From Chitinophaga horti (lineage in GTDB: Bacteria > Bacteroidota > Bacteroidia > Chitinophagales > Chitinophagaceae), in assembly GCF_022867795.2 (NCBI RefSeq), contig NZ_CP107006.1:3100001-3164000 (forward strand): a DNA stretch of 64,000 nucleotides, written 5' to 3'. Below the pieces are notes generated by a model. The model was given only the letters and a program-made list of their open reading frames with translations, did not search any database and was not told the origin of the DNA. This document shows, piece after piece, positions 54,350 through 63,440 of the stretch; position 1 is the first letter of the stretch; each line of letters begins with the position of its first letter. Position numbers and translations under genes: made by a program.

Positions 54350-56116
54350 TCATTGCCTACACCAGATGAAAACTTTGACATTTCGCTCTACGCAACTATT
54401 ACGAAGGGTACTTAATAGCCAAAGAATAGGCAGAGTGGCAGTAGCTGCTTTCCGCCCTGCTTTCAACTCCGTCAACTCGTGCGTAATTCTATCTTTAGAG
54501 ATGAAATTCACCGCTAGTATGACCTCATGATCACAGTTCGGATTATTTAATGTCGCTAAAATGTCCCCTTCGATATCCCCGGCATTCCCCGACCTTATTC
54601 GCGTAATACTAGTGTTACTATAGTCACTATTCCAAAGGGGAATTTTCGTGGTAACGCCCTCCTGATTTGTAAAAAAACTCAAATTTTTCAGCGCCTGACC
54701 TATAACTTCCTGAAAAGCCGAAGCCGAGAAAATCCTTTTACTAACTTTACCGTGTATCAACTGAAGTTTTTTCCTTGAAGTAACCGTCAGATAATCAGCT
54801 GCTTCATAACCTAAGTCATCCAAGACCAAATGATCAACAGCAGGAAGCAGTATAGATTCAAGAAGATTAAAAAGTGAACCATCAGGGAACATCGTATCTG
54901 TCTGAACGATTGCGCCTTTTTCAGAATCTACCATTTCTAGTCCGGGCACTGCGACAAACATGTCTAAAAAGCTATCGATATTGCCAAGTAACTTGTTGTC
55001 TTTATAAAGGCTACCAGACGCATAGAATATATCTGGTTTGTCAAAATTAAGATTAAACAGCCCTCTTCTGTTAATAAGACTTAGCAAATTTTCACTTGAG
55101 TTTTCGTCAAAGATCAAGTGAATATGCTTTAACAAATCACTTGACAGCTTATAACTCCGAGACAGACAATCTAATTTTAACGTTGGGTCCAATCGAGTCA
55201 CTATTTTTAAAACGCTGCCGCCATTTTCTTTCTTCACCGCTAAGCAACTCGACAAGCGACTTAAATAGTCCATGACAGAATATGGCAACACTACATCTCC
55301 ATCGTTGCCTCGGTAAACAAGCTGGGGTCGGGGGTTAGCGTGTAAATTAATGTACTCTACAAACTCGTGGACCAAAAACAAGAAATGAGTAGGCGATATT
55401 CGTTTAACATGTGTCCTAAAATCAAGCGGAATCGCGAAATACTCCAAAAAGCTATGACGAACCACGGGCAAACTGAAACGCTGAATGGCATCGAATACAA
55501 GTGCAACATATCCCATAAAATCGACTTTAGTGTTGAGTATATTAACCTTCGACGTATTACCTGTAATACTATACACTTCTCCTCTAGTGCGATGTTTTAC
55601 GTTGCTCAACAATTTTCCGCTTAATGTTAAAGCTGGCATTACTTCCTGCAAACGTCTTGCCTCAAAAGATTGCCGTTGCATTGTACGATCATTAGTGGAG
55701 ATATTTTTCGCCACAGCCTTTTCAAAATCACTCGTCGGGTCTAAATATGCACCAGTAAGCACTTCCTTATCTAATCGCTCAGTGTAATCTTCTAGTAAGG
55801 ATGTTATGTCTTTTCCGCCCGATTTACTAATAATTAAATATGTACCAACTTCTAGGATGAGCAGGTAACTATGCCCTATGCTTCGCTCTGGACCTGAGCT
55901 TAGAAAATGAGGTAACCCTTCCGTCCTAAATTCTATGTAGGAGACGTAAAAATCCTCTCCTTTAAATTTCGATTCTACGCGAATATCTTTCTCAAGCGCG
56001 TGACCAATTCTTGCCGATGCGGCCTCGTCAAGACAGCTTTTAATTATTGCTTTAGGTATTCGTCTAATTACTTTTAGGTACCGGGCTTCACCGGAAAGCA
56101 GGAGTCGATTTAACAT
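54350..56116 (-). CDS. Unrecognised 588-aa protein in an A+T-rich island
   Basis: A 588-residue protein without signal peptide or membrane helices. The front (1-170) ends in a DFEKAVAKNISTNDRTMQRQSFEA region; the middle (170-480) is mixed alpha/beta; the end (about 500-588) has SNTSITRIRSGNAGDIEGDI-like loops and a helix-strand close (ILWLLSTLRNSCVERNVKVFIW). Its layout faintly recalls the sporadic TIGR04141/DUF6119 group, but I see no firm motif. Base use is plainly A+T richer than both flanks and it stands alone between two housekeeping-type genes, as horizontally gained cargo, perhaps a defence gene. Function unknown. Confidence 0.75.
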   Translation of the reverse strand: MLNRLLLSGEARYLKVIRRIPKAIIKSCLDEAASARIGHALEKDIRVESKFKGEDFYVSYIEFRTEGLPHFLSSGPERSIGHSYLLILEVGTYLIISKSGGKDITSLLEDYTERLDKEVLTGAYLDPTSDFEKAVAKNISTNDRTMQRQSFEARRLQEVMPALTLSGKLLSNVKHRTRGEVYSITGNTSKVNILNTKVDFMGYVALVFDAIQRFSLPVVRHSFLEYFAIPLDFRTHVKRISPTHFLFLVHEFVEYINLHANPRPQLVYRGNDGDVVLPYSVMDYLSRLSSCLAVKKENGGSVLKIVTRLDPTLKLDCLSRSYKLSSDLLKHIHLIFDENSSENLLSLINRRGLFNLNFDKPDIFYASGSLYKDNKLLGNIDSFLDMFVAVPGLEMVDSEKGAIVQTDTMFPDGSLFNLLESILLPAVDHLVLDDLGYEAADYLTVTSRKKLQLIHGKVSKRIFSASAFQEVIGQALKNLSFFTNQEGVTTKIPLWNSDYSNTSITRIRSGNAGDIEGDILATLNNPNCDHEVILAVNFISKDRITHELTELKAGRKAATATLPILWLLSTLRNSCVERNVKVFIWCRQ

Positions 56117-56444
56117 TGCTAGTTAAAAAAAATTTAAGTAAAGAGTTTACAACCGTTTGTCTAAAAAAGTGGAGATTAACTATAATTCGACCCAACTAAA
56201 CATAGGGAGATTATCATTGAGAGTTGCAAACTACATCATTACTTAGGGCGCCGCAAATTTATTTCGGCCGGTTAACGCCGCATTAAGATTTATAGATGGC
56301 AAATATTCCACTTTTCAGCCATACCTTCATTTTCATTCTACTTCCGTCAATTATATTTTCTATTAGCGTTTCAAAAGAGATAACACAAATAAGGGAGCTT
56401 GTAAACTGAATTATTTACAGGCTCCCTTGATATAACATCTTTGG
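56117..56444. other. A+T-rich gap with possible 37-aa hydrophobic peptide
   Basis: About 330 bases between the 588-aa gene and the protease gene. The promoter of the 588-aa gene must lie at the left end. ATG 56296 to TGA 56409 (plus strand) encodes 37 residues with one hydrophobic helix (FIFILLPSIIFSIS); it ends inside the protease gene's terminator hairpin, so a real gene is doubtful. Nothing else is supported. Confidence 0.4.
56391..56428 (-). terminator. Hairpin terminator after the tricorn-like protease gene
   Basis: AAGGGAGC and GCTCCCTT as outer arms, with TGTAAA/TTTACA inner arms and one mismatch, lie 16 bases after the protease stop. The T-run on the minus strand is weak (ATTTGTG). 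Confidence 0.6.
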
Positions 56445-59400
56445 TTATTTCGACTTATCCGGGAACGCCGGTATCTTCGGCACGCCTGTTTTTCCACCCT
56501 GCCCCAGTTTCTCTAACAACACTTTAATCCCTTCTGCGAGCTGCGTATCCACGCCTTTATATTCATTGTAAGGATCATTGACGACTTCAATGTCGGGATG
56601 CACACCTTCGCCTTCAATGATAAAGGAAGAGCCATCTGCTGCGAAGTGCGCGAACTCCGGTTTACGCATATCGCCACCATCGATGAACGGCAGCGAGCCG
56701 CTGATGCCGACTACGCCACCCCAGGTACGCTGACCGATCAACGGACCGATCTTGTGGTACTTGAACTGCCATGGGAACAGGTCGCCGTCGGAGGCAGAGT
56801 ACTGGTCGATCAGGCACACTTTCGGGCCAACGTGTGCATCTGGCTTAATAGAAGCGGTTTTATTGTTACGCCTCATCGTACCCAGGCCAGGCTGGCGTAA
56901 TAACCGCTCTATGATCATGGGCGATACGTTACCGCCACCGTTACCGCGATCGTCAATAATGAGCGCTTCTTTGTCCAGCTGGGGATAAAAGTAACGCGCA
57001 AACTGGTTCAGTCCATCTACACCCATGTCCGGAATATGTACATACCCGATCCGGCCCTTGCTGGCGGCGTTTACCTTGGCGATGTTCTGCTGCACCCACT
57101 CATGATAGTACAGCGAGGCCTCGTCCGCAATAGGTTTCACCAGCAGCTTACGCACGCCGGAAGTGGAAGGCGAGCTGCTTACTTCGATTTCGATCAGCTG
57201 ACCGGCTTTACCAGCGAGTGCCTCGTATAAATTACTCACCGACTTCATCGACGTGCCATTGATCGAAATAATGTATTCGCCGGCCTTCACTTTACCATTG
57301 GCAGCGCGCAGTGGCGATACGAGGGTTTTATTCCAGCTTTCGCCGGACAGGATGCTATCGATGCGATAGTAGCCGCTTTTATCGCGGCTGAAGCGGGCAC
57401 CCAGTAAACCCATCTGAATACGGTTGACAGACGGCCTGTCGCCGCTGTTCACGTAAGCGTGACCTACATTCAGTTCGCCGATCAGCTCACCGATAAGGTA
57501 CGTAAGGTCGTCGCGGTGATTTACGTAAGGAAGCAATGGCGCGTATTTGTCGTGCATCGCTTTCCAGTTAACGCCGTGCATGTTCGGATCATAGAAGTAA
57601 TCGCGCATCTGGCGCCAGCTTTCGTCGTAAATCTGTTTCCATTCGGCTTTCAGATCAACGGTCATCTTGAGGCCGCCAAGGTCCACTTTATTCGTGGGCG
57701 TGATTTTCGATTTGCTGAGGCTTTCGATATAGAGGTCGTCGCCCGTGCGGAAGAGGATCTTCTTCGCATCCGGCGTGATGCTGTAGGCCCCGAAGGTGCC
57801 GATCTCCGTTTCTTTGGCGTCGGCCAGGCTGAAGAATTTCAGTCCACGTGCGCCGCGGCCGGCAGTGAAGTAGTACACGCCATCTTCCACGGGTACCAAT
57901 CCGCCGTAAGAACCAGGTGCTACCGGCAAGCTTTCGATACGGTCGGCCAGACCTTCTTCGTCGATCACTACCGTGGACTTTTTACGACTGGTATCCACAT
58001 CTGGCTTCGCCCCTACCTCATCATTCTTATCGGCCAGCGGCGACTTCGCAGCAGCGCTGAGCCTTACGAAGTAAGGACGCGACATATCTGTATAAGCATG
58101 ATTCCATTCCGTATTGCTATAGGTCGGGTTGAAGTCGCGCTCCGACACGAAGTACAGATACTTCCCGTCCGGGCTGAACTGCGGTCCGCCGCTATCGTAC
58201 CAGGTATCCGTTACCGTAATCACTTTCTTCGTATCGATGTTATACACCTGTATCACACTAAACTCCCGCGCTTTGCCAGGAACAGTATACGCGATCCATT
58301 TGTTGTCGGGCGAGAACGAGTAGGAACCCAGCGTGCCGTCATCTGCATGGATGACCAGCGTCTTGTTGCCGGAAGCTACGTCCACCAGGATGAGATCTTG
58401 TCCGCGCGTGCCGTACAGCAGGTATTTACTATCAGGGCTCCAGATCGGTTGAAACTTATAACTGCCGCCTCCTTTAGTAAGCTGTTTGGCCGGTTGCGTA
58501 CCGTCTTGCTGCTGGACGTACAACTCATCTTCACCCGAGCGGTCAGACACGTACGTGATCCACTTGCCATCCGGGCTCCAGGCCGCGTTGCGGTCATGTG
58601 CCGCGCTGGACTGTGTAAGATTTCGCGTAACGCCCGATTTCGATGGTACCGTAAACACATCGCCACGGGCGCTGATCACCGCACGTTTGCCGTCGGGGGC
58701 AATATCCGTACTAAAGAGAAAATCAGCCGCATCGATTTGTTTGGAACGGCCAGAGGCCAGGTCTTCCGCGATTGTGACCGACAACTTCTTTGTTTGATTC
58801 GTAGCCAGGTCCAGCAGGTAAATGTATCCCCCATTTTCAAACGCGATCGCATTATCGCCGAGAGACGGGAACTTCACATCAAAATCCTTGAAGGTTGTTA
58901 CTTTCTGCGTTTGTTTTGTATTGGTATCGTATACAAAGATGTTGGCTATCTTATCCCTTTCACTCACGAAATAAATCTTGTTGCCATGGTACATCGGGTA
59001 GATGTCCTGTGCCGGGTTATTCGTGATATTCTCGCTTTTGCCTGACTTTGCATCTACCAGCCATATATCGTCTGCCATACCACCGCGGTAATTCTTCCAG
59101 GTACGGAACTCACGGAACACCCGGTTCATCGCTAATTTAGAGCCATCGGCACTATACGACGCCCAGGAAGCCACGGAGAAAGGCAGTTCCTCGCTGATAT
59201 CGCCTGTAAGCGGGGCGAGGTAAAGTTTTCCTTTGAACGCATTGAAAGACGTGCCCCTGCCGCGGTAAATCACGTGTTTATCGTCGGGCGTCCACCCCAT
59301 AACGACATTGTTGGGCCCCATACGGTCTGCCACATCATCGCGGCCCAGCGTGGGCGTATAGGTGATACGTTTCGGTTCGCCGCCGGTAGCGGGGATGACG

Positions 59401-59666
59401 AACACCTCCGTATTACCGTCGTACTGGCCGGTAAAGGCGATCGACTTCCCATCGTGGCTAAAGCGGGCAAACATTTCGTAGCCGGGGTGGCTGGTAATGC
59501 GGCGCGCCACGCCACCTGCAGTAGGAACGACGTAAAGATCCCCCGCGTACGTGAAAGCAACCTGGTTGCCATGTACCGTAGGGAAACGAAGCAGCCGGGC
59601 ATCCTGCTGTGCTTTTAAGGAGAGGGTTGATCCTAACAGGATAGCGCCTGTAAGTAGTTTTCTCAT
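56445..59666 (-). CDS. Tricorn-like S41-family protease, secreted
   Basis: A 1073-residue protein: signal peptide (RKLLTGAILLGSTLSLKAQ), two beta-propellers built of PD40 repeats (about 25-640, e.g. GYEMFARFSHDGKSIAFTG, NAAWSPDGKWITYVSDRSGEDELYV), a core domain, PDZ (about 775-860, KAGEYIISINGTSMKSVSNLYEAL) and the S41 catalytic part (about 880-1060): IDDRGNGGGNVSP and YSASDGDLFPWQF with the nucleophile Ser. It degrades peptides in the periplasm or outside. ATG 59666 used, since the codon at 59672 is TTG. Transcribed alone. Confidence 0.95.
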   Translation of the reverse strand: MRKLLTGAILLGSTLSLKAQQDARLLRFPTVHGNQVAFTYAGDLYVVPTAGGVARRITSHPGYEMFARFSHDGKSIAFTGQYDGNTEVFVIPATGGEPKRITYTPTLGRDDVADRMGPNNVVMGWTPDDKHVIYRGRGTSFNAFKGKLYLAPLTGDISEELPFSVASWASYSADGSKLAMNRVFREFRTWKNYRGGMADDIWLVDAKSGKSENITNNPAQDIYPMYHGNKIYFVSERDKIANIFVYDTNTKQTQKVTTFKDFDVKFPSLGDNAIAFENGGYIYLLDLATNQTKKLSVTIAEDLASGRSKQIDAADFLFSTDIAPDGKRAVISARGDVFTVPSKSGVTRNLTQSSAAHDRNAAWSPDGKWITYVSDRSGEDELYVQQQDGTQPAKQLTKGGGSYKFQPIWSPDSKYLLYGTRGQDLILVDVASGNKTLVIHADDGTLGSYSFSPDNKWIAYTVPGKAREFSVIQVYNIDTKKVITVTDTWYDSGGPQFSPDGKYLYFVSERDFNPTYSNTEWNHAYTDMSRPYFVRLSAAAKSPLADKNDEVGAKPDVDTSRKKSTVVIDEEGLADRIESLPVAPGSYGGLVPVEDGVYYFTAGRGARGLKFFSLADAKETEIGTFGAYSITPDAKKILFRTGDDLYIESLSKSKITPTNKVDLGGLKMTVDLKAEWKQIYDESWRQMRDYFYDPNMHGVNWKAMHDKYAPLLPYVNHRDDLTYLIGELIGELNVGHAYVNSGDRPSVNRIQMGLLGARFSRDKSGYYRIDSILSGESWNKTLVSPLRAANGKVKAGEYIISINGTSMKSVSNLYEALAGKAGQLIEIEVSSSPSTSGVRKLLVKPIADEASLYYHEWVQQNIAKVNAASKGRIGYVHIPDMGVDGLNQFARYFYPQLDKEALIIDDRGNGGGNVSPMIIERLLRQPGLGTMRRNNKTASIKPDAHVGPKVCLIDQYSASDGDLFPWQFKYHKIGPLIGQRTWGGVVGISGSLPFIDGGDMRKPEFAHFAADGSSFIIEGEGVHPDIEVVNDPYNEYKGVDTQLAEGIKVLLEKLGQGGKTGVPKIPAFPDKSK

Positions 59667-59805
59667 GAGCAATGCTATATTTTAAGAGGTGGCTGAAAAT
59701 ACGGGATTTTCGTTAAATGGGGGATGGGGGTTTTATGTGTGGTAAAACCAATTCATTGCTATTACAACCTAACCCCTATCTTTACATCAGGCATATTTTT
59801 CAATT

Positions 59806-60324
59806 ATGATAGAAATCATCCAGGACGACATTACAAAAATCAAAGCCGACGCCATCGTTAATGCGGCCAACACCTCGTTACTCGGCGGCGGCGGCGTTGA
59901 TGGAGCGATCCACAGGGCTGGTGGCAAAGCCATACTCGAAGAATGCATGAATATCAGGGCTGCACAGGGCGGCTGCGAGGTGGGTGAAGCTGTTGTTACG
60001 ACAGCGGGGAACCTACCTGCAAAGTATGTGATACATACCGTAGGGCCTGTCTGGAATAACGGGAAAAGCAACGAGGAGCAGTTGCTCGCGTCCTGCTATC
60101 GAAACTGCCTGATGCTGGCAATAGTGCATAAGGCGAAAACCATAGCATTTCCGAACATTAGTACGGGCATTTACAGATTTCCCAAAAAGAAGGCGGCTAA
60201 AATCGCCATGGATACAGTGCTGGAGGTTTTGGGTACGACAAATGGGATACAACGGGTGATATTCGTTTGCTTCGATGATGAGAACTACGACATATATGAT
60301 GAACTCCTGGATCAATTACCATAA
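59806..60324 (+). CDS. Macro-domain O-acetyl-ADP-ribose deacetylase
   Basis: A 172-residue single macro domain of the YmdB/MacroD type: [37 protein letters not shown] (4-41) has the Asn and catalytic Asp, [22 protein letters not shown] the middle and [17 protein letters not shown] the ligand loop. It removes acetyl from O-acetyl-ADP-ribose or ADP-ribose from proteins. A TATCTTTA box lies 29 bases upstream. Divergent from the protease gene and 101 bases before the PhnA gene. Confidence 0.93.
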   Translation: MIEIIQDDITKIKADAIVNAANTSLLGGGGVDGAIHRAGGKAILEECMNIRAAQGGCEVGEAVVTTAGNLPAKYVIHTVGPVWNNGKSNEEQLLASCYRNCLMLAIVHKAKTIAFPNISTGIYRFPKKKAAKIAMDTVLEVLGTTNGIQRVIFVCFDDENYDIYDELLDQLP

Positions 60325-60425
60325 TGCCACCTGCATCGAAATTATATTCGCAGCTCCTATGACTTCCCTCATTTTCCATCCCGGCAAAAACCACTACATT
60401 CGCCCCCTCGTAAACACAACCAATC

Positions 60426-61007
60426 ATGAAGATAGCAGACCAGGTAGCGGCCCGCAGCCAGCAACAATGTGAATTATGCGCGTCTACCGACCAATTGAGC
60501 TTATACGAAGTACCACCGTCCGATTACGCAACGTCGGAGTACACCATCAACATCTGTAATAACTGCCGTACTCAAATCGATAAAAAAGCACCGCTGGACC
60601 AGGAGCACTGGCGCTGCCTTACAACATCCATGTGGAGCGAAGTGCCAGGCGTTCAGGTGGTTGCGTGGCGAATGCTGAACCGCCTGCGCACGGAAACCTG
60701 GGCGATGGAAAGCCTGGACATGCTCTATCTGCCGGATGAGCTGCTGGATATCGCTAAAGCTACCGGTGACCATGAAAACGATGGCGCTGTTGACCTTCAC
60801 CGTGATGTAAACGGGGCATTGCTGAACGACGGCGATACAGTGATACTCACCAAATCGCTGGACGTTAAAGGGTCTACGCTGAATGCAAAACTGGGCACAG
60901 TGGTGAAGAACATCCGCCTGGTGCCGGACAATACAGAACAGATAGAAGGCAAAATCGAGGGACAAACGATTGTTATCCTGACGAAATACCTCCGGAAACA
61001 GGCATGA
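60426..61007 (+). CDS. PhnA-type zinc-ribbon protein
   Basis: A 193-residue protein with an N-terminal zinc ribbon, C15-x2-C18 and C44-x2-C47, and a C-terminal PhnA/YjdM domain (about 120-193: DVNGALLNDGDTVILTKSLDVKGSTLNAKLGTVVKNIRLV). Despite the name, PhnA proteins have no proven direct part in phosphonate use, and no phn genes are nearby. The middle (60-115) is a linker found in the longer Bacteroidota members. The stop is one base from the stop of the converging lipoprotein gene. Confidence 0.88.
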   Translation: MKIADQVAARSQQQCELCASTDQLSLYEVPPSDYATSEYTINICNNCRTQIDKKAPLDQEHWRCLTTSMWSEVPGVQVVAWRMLNRLRTETWAMESLDMLYLPDELLDIAKATGDHENDGAVDLHRDVNGALLNDGDTVILTKSLDVKGSTLNAKLGTVVKNIRLVPDNTEQIEGKIEGQTIVILTKYLRKQA

Positions 61008-61008
61008 T

Positions 61009-61587
61009 CTAGAATGCCGTCCAGGCAGGAGCATCCAGCACTTTGATGGCATCTGGCGGAGCATCTCCCTGGAAAGCCGGCTGTACGGACGGGTTACCCG
61101 GATATTTACTGCCTGTCCACTTCACGATGCGCATTCCTCCTTTGGTATCGATAAGCAGGTCATTCCAGCCTTTTGTAGCTGTCTTTAACACATACACCGG
61201 CGTACGTACCAGGGTAAACCTGGAAATGACTTTACCGTCGTGGGCAAGCAACATCATGGAACAGCCGGCGTTTCCGCAGAAATACATTCCGCGGAAGCCA
61301 ACGAATATTTCCTGCTTGCCATCACTGTTCAGATCTGCCTGTGTATAGCTGAACTGCCGGTCGGCACTGTCAACAGACGGGAGGTTGGCTTTCAGTTCGT
61401 TCTGAAGAACGGTTCTTATGAGGCTTACCGTTGTGTCTTCCACGACCACACTCGTATCCACGGGCACAGCGACATCGGTATTAACAGCAGCTGCGGTATC
61501 CCTCGCGGCCGGGCTTTTGGAAGCATTATTACAGGCAAACAGGCCTGCACAAGCTACTATCAGACTGGGGAAAGTGGATCTGCGCAT
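61009..61587 (-). CDS. Hypothetical lipoprotein
   Basis: A 192-residue lipoprotein with lipobox GLFAC (Cys19). A low-complexity Asp/Val/Thr linker (about 25-55) leads to a globular part with DLNSDGKQEIFVGFRGMYFCGNAGCSMMLLAHDGK, which has the Asp-x-Asn-x-Asp-Gly calcium-loop look of FG-GAP/EF-hand-like repeats and two closely spaced cysteines. Probably anchored in the outer membrane or periplasm. Lies between the PhnA and sulfatase genes without obvious link. Confidence 0.72.
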   Translation of the reverse strand: MRRSTFPSLIVACAGLFACNNASKSPAARDTAAAVNTDVAVPVDTSVVVEDTTVSLIRTVLQNELKANLPSVDSADRQFSYTQADLNSDGKQEIFVGFRGMYFCGNAGCSMMLLAHDGKVISRFTLVRTPVYVLKTATKGWNDLLIDTKGGMRIVKWTGSKYPGNPSVQPAFQGDAPPDAIKVLDAPAWTAF

Positions 61588-61626
61588 ACTGGATCGGGTT
61601 TAAACGAAGATAAGCAATTTGCCCGG

Positions 61627-63114
61627 CTAAAATGGTCCGGGGCGGTGGATGCCTGCTGCGTTAAGCCGCTGTCCCGGCATGGTACCTCGTGTTCCTTTCT
61701 GGTCCACCGCTTTGTTGCTCCACCTGTCTGACCAATCGGGTGTAAGATCGTCGGGCTGATCATCGCCGGTTTCTGTTTGCCAGGTCCTCAGCACCTTAGC
61801 CAACTGTTGCTGACGGGCAGTATAACCCTTACGCCCATATAAATTCACCAGCTGATCCTTGTCCTTCACATAGTCATATAATTCATATCGCGGCTGAGGC
61901 ACCTGGAAGATCGCCGACTGCAAAGGCGTTGTCGTGCCCTGCTGGTGGTGCTTCTTCAACTCTTTGCCGGAGGCTCCTCCCATGATGTCTGTAGCACCTA
62001 CATTACTGAGTTCGGGCAGCCCGTTTTCAATGTACACATACTGGTCTGTACGCACCATTCTCTCATAGGCTTTAAAGCTGTGCCAGTTATGTTCTGCGAA
62101 CACATAATTCCGGAATTTGGCTTTTGGATCAGTCAGCAGCTTTTTGAAACTTCTTCCCTGGATGGAAGCGACGGGTGCGATGCCGGCAAGCTCCAGTAAC
62201 GTCGGAGCGATATCGATCACGCTCAGCAGGCTGGCTGATGACTGGTTAACGCCGGTGATGCCGGCGGGCCAGTGAAGAACAAAGGGCGTTTTAATCCCCT
62301 CGTCATACATGCGGGTTTTATTTCGCGGGAAAGGACGACCGTTATCCGCCATCACGACAATGAACGTATTGTCCAAAATGTTCTGTGCCTTTAGTTCTTC
62401 CACTACTTTGCCCACGTATGCATCGAAACGGCTTACTTCTTCATAATACCGGACGAAGTCGGTTCGTGTAGCTTTGGAATCGATTAAGTTAGCGGGTACT
62501 TTGATGTCACCCTCGTTATACTGAACAGGTTTGGGCGCATCATCCCAATCGCGGTGTGCGTCCTGCGCGGCAAACCACATGAAAAACGGCTTATCTTTCG
62601 GCCGCTGCTGTAAGTAATCAACCCACAACTGTTCCCCGCCGGGTCCCCCGCCTTCAGCGCTGGAGCCGCCTACCCGGTCAAAAGCATCCAGGAAAACGCC
62701 GGCAGGCTTTATGCCGGATGTACCCAAGTGCCATTTGCCTGCCTGCGCGGTGTAATACCCATGCTCCTTCAGTACTTTCGGGAACGCCACCTGTCCTGCC
62801 GGTATATCACTGTGCAACTCCGCTGCGCCGGTATTGTGCGGATACCTCCCGGTGAGGATACTGGCCCTGCTCGGGCTGCAGGAGCTCGTAGTTAGATAAG
62901 CGTTGGTAAACCGGAGACCATTCTCCGCGAGTTTATCGATAGCCGGTGTTTTTATGAGCGGGTGGCCCATACACCCGAGATCGTTGTAGGATACATCATC
63001 CGCAATAAAAATGATAATGTTCGGACGTTTCGTTTGTGCATAGCTGTTGTTATATGCGGTGGCTAACAGCATTAGTAAGCCGATAGCAGCTTTTACTGCG
63101 TGGACCTTTGTCAT
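61627..63114 (-). CDS. Sulfatase, secreted, formylglycine type
   Basis: A 495-residue arylsulfatase-family enzyme from ATG 63114 (an upstream TTG was not used): signal peptide (about 1-26), metal-site aspartates in IFIADDVSYNDLG (D39, D40), and the maturation motif CSPSRAS (Cys79 becomes formylglycine) followed by ILTGRYPHNTG. GKWHLGTSG and DNGRPF supply further metal ligands. It cleaves sulfate esters, likely from polysaccharides, in the periplasm or outside. No SusC/D or maturation-enzyme gene is next to it. Confidence 0.94.
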   Translation of the reverse strand: MTKVHAVKAAIGLLMLLATAYNNSYAQTKRPNIIIFIADDVSYNDLGCMGHPLIKTPAIDKLAENGLRFTNAYLTTSSCSPSRASILTGRYPHNTGAAELHSDIPAGQVAFPKVLKEHGYYTAQAGKWHLGTSGIKPAGVFLDAFDRVGGSSAEGGGPGGEQLWVDYLQQRPKDKPFFMWFAAQDAHRDWDDAPKPVQYNEGDIKVPANLIDSKATRTDFVRYYEEVSRFDAYVGKVVEELKAQNILDNTFIVVMADNGRPFPRNKTRMYDEGIKTPFVLHWPAGITGVNQSSASLLSVIDIAPTLLELAGIAPVASIQGRSFKKLLTDPKAKFRNYVFAEHNWHSFKAYERMVRTDQYVYIENGLPELSNVGATDIMGGASGKELKKHHQQGTTTPLQSAIFQVPQPRYELYDYVKDKDQLVNLYGRKGYTARQQQLAKVLRTWQTETGDDQPDDLTPDWSDRWSNKAVDQKGTRGTMPGQRLNAAGIHRPGPF

Positions 63115-63167
63115 GTTGTTCAAATAAGAGTCAAACGTGGAGGCGTATTTGGCCTGAGGGGGGAAGA

Positions 63168-63402
63168 TAATAAAACATTATCAGATCAATCATATTTCCG
63201 GACTGATCAAAAAAGAAAAAATAAAAGACAGAATACTCTTTGCGTCGGGAACAAACATTCTCAGTAATTCGGAACGGGACCTATTCGTGGTGAAAGAACT
63301 GCAGACACAGCTGCCACCAGCCGATCTTGACCTGATCTGCAGAAGTAATCCTGCCCGTTTTGCCAGGCACACCCTCTCTCTGTCTTCCACTCCTCACAAT
63401 TA
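63168..63402 (+). pseudogene. Possible gene fragment without a start
   Basis: The plus strand is open for about 77 codons with a protein-like composition (IKKEKIKDRILFASGTNILS, then LFVVKELQTQLPPADLDLIC) and ends at TAA 63400-63402, but no proper start codon lies in the frame before its middle. It may be the 3' remnant of a decayed gene between the sulfatase and Crp genes. A chance open frame is possible. No family recognised. Confidence 0.3.
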
Positions 63403-63440
63403 ACTGATAAAAATAGTCCCACGCCCTATCTTTATCCGCC

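Noticed and set aside
54211..54381. N-terminal extension of the RluA-type protein
   Set aside because: It would cover a consensus -7 box and overlap the end of the 588-aa gene; the family start lies near the GTG at 54210.
57459..59045. 528-codon plus-strand open frame opposite the tricorn-like protease
   Set aside because: It lies wholly inside a clear, motif-rich protease gene on the other strand, and its product is His/Arg/Val-rich without domain features, as expected of an antisense shadow.
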